Shown one piece after another: positions 4,281-6,461 of a DNA stretch of 6,461 bases. The position numbers and the translations under genes were made by a program. Within the stretch, counting starts at the first letter, position 1; each line of letters begins with the position of its first letter. The DNA comes from Sulfitobacter sp. (GTDB lineage: Bacteria > Pseudomonadota > Alphaproteobacteria > Rhodobacterales > Rhodobacteraceae), in NCBI GenBank assembly GCA_026421135.1, contig JAPKCR010000140.1:1-6461 (forward strand). Direction: 5' to 3'. The notes under the pieces are model-generated. The model did not search any database and was not told where the DNA came from. It saw nothing but the letters and a program-made list of their open reading frames with translations.

Positions 4281-5213
4281 TCAGCTAAATGAAACCGGCA
4301 CTTTTCGGCTTCTGTCGACGGTGAGCGAGAATACATCCGGGCGGGCATAGTGGCCGCTTGCATCGAATTTTCTACGAGAGGCGCGGGCAGCGGATACATC
4401 TATATCGGCCCAAAGAAGTCCCTTTTCGCGGTGCATCGGACCGGCTGCGATACCACCGAAAGGTTCATAAATGACGGCGTCGCCGGGATTGACCCATTCA
4501 TCGTTGTTTGGGAATAGAATGTCGCGATGAGGGATACCTTCGGGAATGTCAGACGCCTCAAGCGCCGTTGCGCATCCAATGACCCAACACCCGCCCTCGC
4601 GCGCGATGTGCTGCATAGTGGCAAGCCACGTGTCACCTGTGTCCCAGGTCGGGGCGACGTAGATGTCGATGTTCTGTGCATAAAGCGCATAGCGCGCCAA
4701 GGGCATGTAGTTTTCCCAACACAGTAACGCGCCGATACGCCCGACCGCAGTTTCGACCACGTTCAGGCCAGACCCGTCGCCAAAGCCCCAAATCATGCGT
4801 TCGGGGTTGGTCGGCATCAGCTTGCGATGGTTGTTCATGATCCGACCGTCGGCATCAATGATCGCGCAGGAATTGAAAATCGTCGAGCCCGATACATCCC
4901 CGTCGATTTCCTGATAGCCGACCACAATGACCATCACGTGCTCTGCGGCGGCTTCTTGCAACGGGGCCATGCCATTGCGGCTGAGGTCGATGGAATTGGC
5001 TTGTGTCAACGCAAACAATTCATCCGTCTTGCCCATGTCCGCGCCCGGCGACAGTCGCCAGCAAAACGTCGGGTATCCGGGAAACCATGTTTCGGGAAAG
5101 ACCATCAATTTGGCACCATCTTTTGCGGCCTGCGCGACAAGGTTGATCGCACGCTCCATACTGGCCGCGAGGTTCAGATAGACGGGCGGTTCCTGGATAA
5201 CTGCGACTTTCAT
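4281..5213 (-). CDS. Nitrilase (carbon-nitrogen hydrolase superfamily)
   Basis: A complete 310-residue cytosolic nitrilase-superfamily enzyme. Nitrilases hydrolyse R-CN to the carboxylic acid plus ammonia through a thioimidate on cysteine. The catalytic set is visible: E41 in VFPETWFPGYP (38-48), K131 in NHRKLMPT (128-135) and C165 in LLCWENYMPLARYALY (163-178), the CWEN version typical of true nitrilases rather than amidases. The accessory Glu E138 in NPERMIWGFGDGSG (136-149) is also present. The length fits the family (300-370), at the short end, because long C-terminal tails of filament-forming members are absent. AAGGA (5221-5225) lies 7 bases before ATG 5213. It is the second gene of an operon, 68 bases after an acyl-CoA dehydrogenase-like gene, so the two probably share a substrate pathway. 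The substrate (aliphatic, aromatic or arylacetonitrile) cannot be told from sequence alone. A cyanide hydratase/dihydratase is less likely. Confidence 0.9.
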   Translation of the reverse strand: MKVAVIQEPPVYLNLAASMERAINLVAQAAKDGAKLMVFPETWFPGYPTFCWRLSPGADMGKTDELFALTQANSIDLSRNGMAPLQEAAAEHVMVIVVGYQEIDGDVSGSTIFNSCAIIDADGRIMNNHRKLMPTNPERMIWGFGDGSGLNVVETAVGRIGALLCWENYMPLARYALYAQNIDIYVAPTWDTGDTWLATMQHIAREGGCWVIGCATALEASDIPEGIPHRDILFPNNDEWVNPGDAVIYEPFGGIAAGPMHREKGLLWADIDVSAARASRRKFDASGHYARPDVFSLTVDRSRKVPVSFS

Positions 5214-5250
5214 GACGATTTCCTTATTGTTGTGATCAGCCCCGACGTGC

Positions 5251-5270
5251 TGAGTTTACTCAAAATTGAG
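5251..5270. promoter_or_regulatory. Overlapping small inverted repeats between the dehydrogenase and nitrilase genes
   Basis: TGAGT-TT-ACTCA (5251-5262) and CTCAA-AA-TTGAG (5259-5270) share the middle CTCA, giving three alternating TGAG/CTCA half-sites in 20 bases. They lie in the 68-base gap, 12 bases after the dehydrogenase stop and about 38 bases before the nitrilase start. The site could bind a regulator giving separate control of the nitrilase gene, or be a weak alternate hairpin in the mRNA. It is too short and AT-rich to be a standard terminator. Confidence 0.25.
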
Positions 5271-5281
5271 CAAGTACGGCG

Positions 5282-6433
5282 CTAAAATATTTGGTCGATT
5301 GGCTGTCCCAGCGCCATTGCTCCCGCATATTCGGCCTGCACCTCTTTTTGCAGCGGATGATACCGCGCGGCCTGAATGTCGCGGAAACGCCGCTCAAGCT
5401 CAGTCTTGCGATAGAAGCTCGCGCCGCCAGCCAACTCCATAGCCAGCTCCACCGTCCGGATCGCGTTTTCTTCGACCAGACGTCGGCCAATCATCACGTC
5501 ATTGATGGTCTCTGCCGAGGGTGCGTTGCGCTCGACAGCTTCGATCATAAAGGTTTGCGCCATGCGTGCCGCGGCCAAGGCCGTATCCATACGTCCGGCA
5601 ATAGACTGGGTGCGGCTGCAGACCGGTTTCTTTGTGGCAATGTCGATCGCAATTTCTCGCGCGCTTTCGGCAATGCCCAGATACACTGAATAGATCAGCG
5701 GAAACGCGATGGTGGCGATCATTTGAAACGCCGGGTGCCACTCGCCCGCTGCGCGTTTGAGGGGGATTTTGTCGTCCGCGATGAACAACCCGTCGATTGT
5801 TATGTCATGCGATCCGGTGCCGCGCATTCCCATGGTGCGCCAGGTATCCAGCACAGTGACCTCGGGCGCAGAAAGCGGTACGCCGAAATGCAGGACCGTC
5901 TTTTTTCCGTCTTCGTCACTAATGGCACCAGTCATGAGCAGATCACCCGCAGGCGCGCCGGACGAGAACACCTTTCGGGCGGTAATCCGATACCCGCCGT
6001 CTACTTTTTCGGCCGTGCCGGAGCCACCAATCCAATCCGATCCGCCCGAACTCAACAACACGATTCTTTCGACGGCGACTCGTCGCAGGAGAGGTTCGAC
6101 CATAGGACGCGCGGGGTCCTGATGATGCCAACGCCAAGCGGGGATTGCGACTTGGTGGGTATGCATTGATAGAGCAAGCCCAGTAGACCCGCAGGCCCCT
6201 GCGATAATGCGCAACATGTCACATAGCGCGCGCACGTCGGCCCCACCGCCGCCAAGCTCAACAGGAACACCTGCCGAAATCAGCCCGGCGCTTTTCAGGT
6301 CGGAGTAATTGGCGTCGATAAACCTGTCATTGTCATCATGGTCAACCGCCCTTGCAGCGAACGTTTTTGCCAGAATTTTGGCAGTCTCATTCAGGTTGGC
6401 AGCGGTTTTAGCGCGATCAATAAATTTGTTCAT
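5282..6433 (-). CDS. Acyl-CoA dehydrogenase-fold flavoprotein
   Basis: A complete 383-residue member of the acyl-CoA dehydrogenase superfamily, which binds FAD (or reduced FMN in monooxygenase branches). Domains in order: a helical N-terminal domain with VPVELGGGGAD (56-66) and GSTGLALSMHTHQ (82-94); a beta domain with KVFSSGAPAGDLLMTGA (154-170) and DTWRTMGMRGTGSHDI (196-211); and a helical C-terminal domain with RRFRDIQAARYHPLQ (348-362). The end reads EYAGAMALG (368-376) where classical short-chain enzymes have a YEG-type catalytic Glu, so that Glu seems absent. This is a trait of the type-2 C-terminal branch, which includes flavin-dependent monooxygenases of the DszC/SfnB kind. The true reaction may therefore be oxygenation or oxidation of something other than an acyl-CoA. 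GGAG (6442-6445) lies 8 bases before ATG 6433. No signal peptide is visible. It heads the visible operon, 68 bases before the nitrilase gene; its promoter lies beyond the window. Confidence 0.88.
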   Translation of the reverse strand: MNKFIDRAKTAANLNETAKILAKTFAARAVDHDDNDRFIDANYSDLKSAGLISAGVPVELGGGGADVRALCDMLRIIAGACGSTGLALSMHTHQVAIPAWRWHHQDPARPMVEPLLRRVAVERIVLLSSGGSDWIGGSGTAEKVDGGYRITARKVFSSGAPAGDLLMTGAISDEDGKKTVLHFGVPLSAPEVTVLDTWRTMGMRGTGSHDITIDGLFIADDKIPLKRAAGEWHPAFQMIATIAFPLIYSVYLGIAESAREIAIDIATKKPVCSRTQSIAGRMDTALAAARMAQTFMIEAVERNAPSAETINDVMIGRRLVEENAIRTVELAMELAGGASFYRKTELERRFRDIQAARYHPLQKEVQAEYAGAMALGQPIDQIF

Positions 6434-6461
6434 AGCGAATTCTCCGTTCCATCAAAATGCA

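Noticed and set aside
4037..4399. Minus-strand frame of 120 codons overlapping the nitrilase 3' end
   Set aside because: It overlaps the nitrilase in another frame for over 100 bases and continues through repeat-bearing DNA. The composition is random.
4827..5285. 152-codon plus-strand frame opposite the nitrilase
   Set aside because: It is antisense to the catalytic region of a well-supported nitrilase. It is a mirror effect of GC-rich coding sequence.
5723..6169. 148-codon plus-strand frame opposite the acyl-CoA dehydrogenase-like gene
   Set aside because: It is antisense to conserved motifs of the flavoprotein, with no independent support.

Overview
The window looks like a piece of accessory DNA from an alphaproteobacterium, most likely the Rhodobacteraceae (Roseobacter group). 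This is inferred from coding GC of about 55-57% in stretches I counted, from AGGA/GGAG-type ribosome binding sites, and from the style of the RepB-like primase, nitrilase and acyl-CoA dehydrogenase-like proteins. No rRNA, tRNA, CRISPR array or recognisable transposase was found.

Left part (1-3168, all minus strand): a replication and maintenance block. Reading with transcription, it starts with a large RepB/primase-polymerase-like replication protein (3168 to 1438). Next is a 124-residue helical protein of unknown function with a very good ribosome binding site (1478 to 1104). A PemK/MazF-like ribonuclease toxin homologue follows (919 to 380), then an acidic protein of unknown function that overlaps the toxin gene by 8 bases and runs off the left edge (387 to 1). 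Such a set is typical of a plasmid or integrative element that encodes its own priming and stability functions. The last ~130 codons of the primase frame look non-coding and contain two strong hairpins, so the real C-terminus is doubtful.

Middle part (3169-4280): mostly intergenic DNA around one isolated, AT-rich plus-strand gene (about 3472-3876, 40% GC where counted). Its product may belong to a DUF7674-like family. On both sides lie short, diverged copies of an element built around CTTTCGC: two on the plus strand (3333-3409, 4113-4179) and two on the minus strand (3963-3995, 4254-4279). Two very small frames with good ribosome binding sites (3296-3367 plus, 3861-3998 minus) are listed at low confidence.

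Right part (4281-6461, minus strand): a two-gene metabolic operon. An acyl-CoA dehydrogenase-fold flavoprotein (6433 to 5282) is followed after 68 bases by a nitrilase with an intact Glu-Lys-Cys triad (5213 to 4281). The operon may extend upstream beyond the window. The pair suggests processing of an organic nitrogen compound, but the substrate cannot be read from the sequence. The most useful points for follow-up are the possible toxin/partner pair at the left edge, the doubtful primase tail with its hairpins, and the repeat-flanked AT-rich gene.
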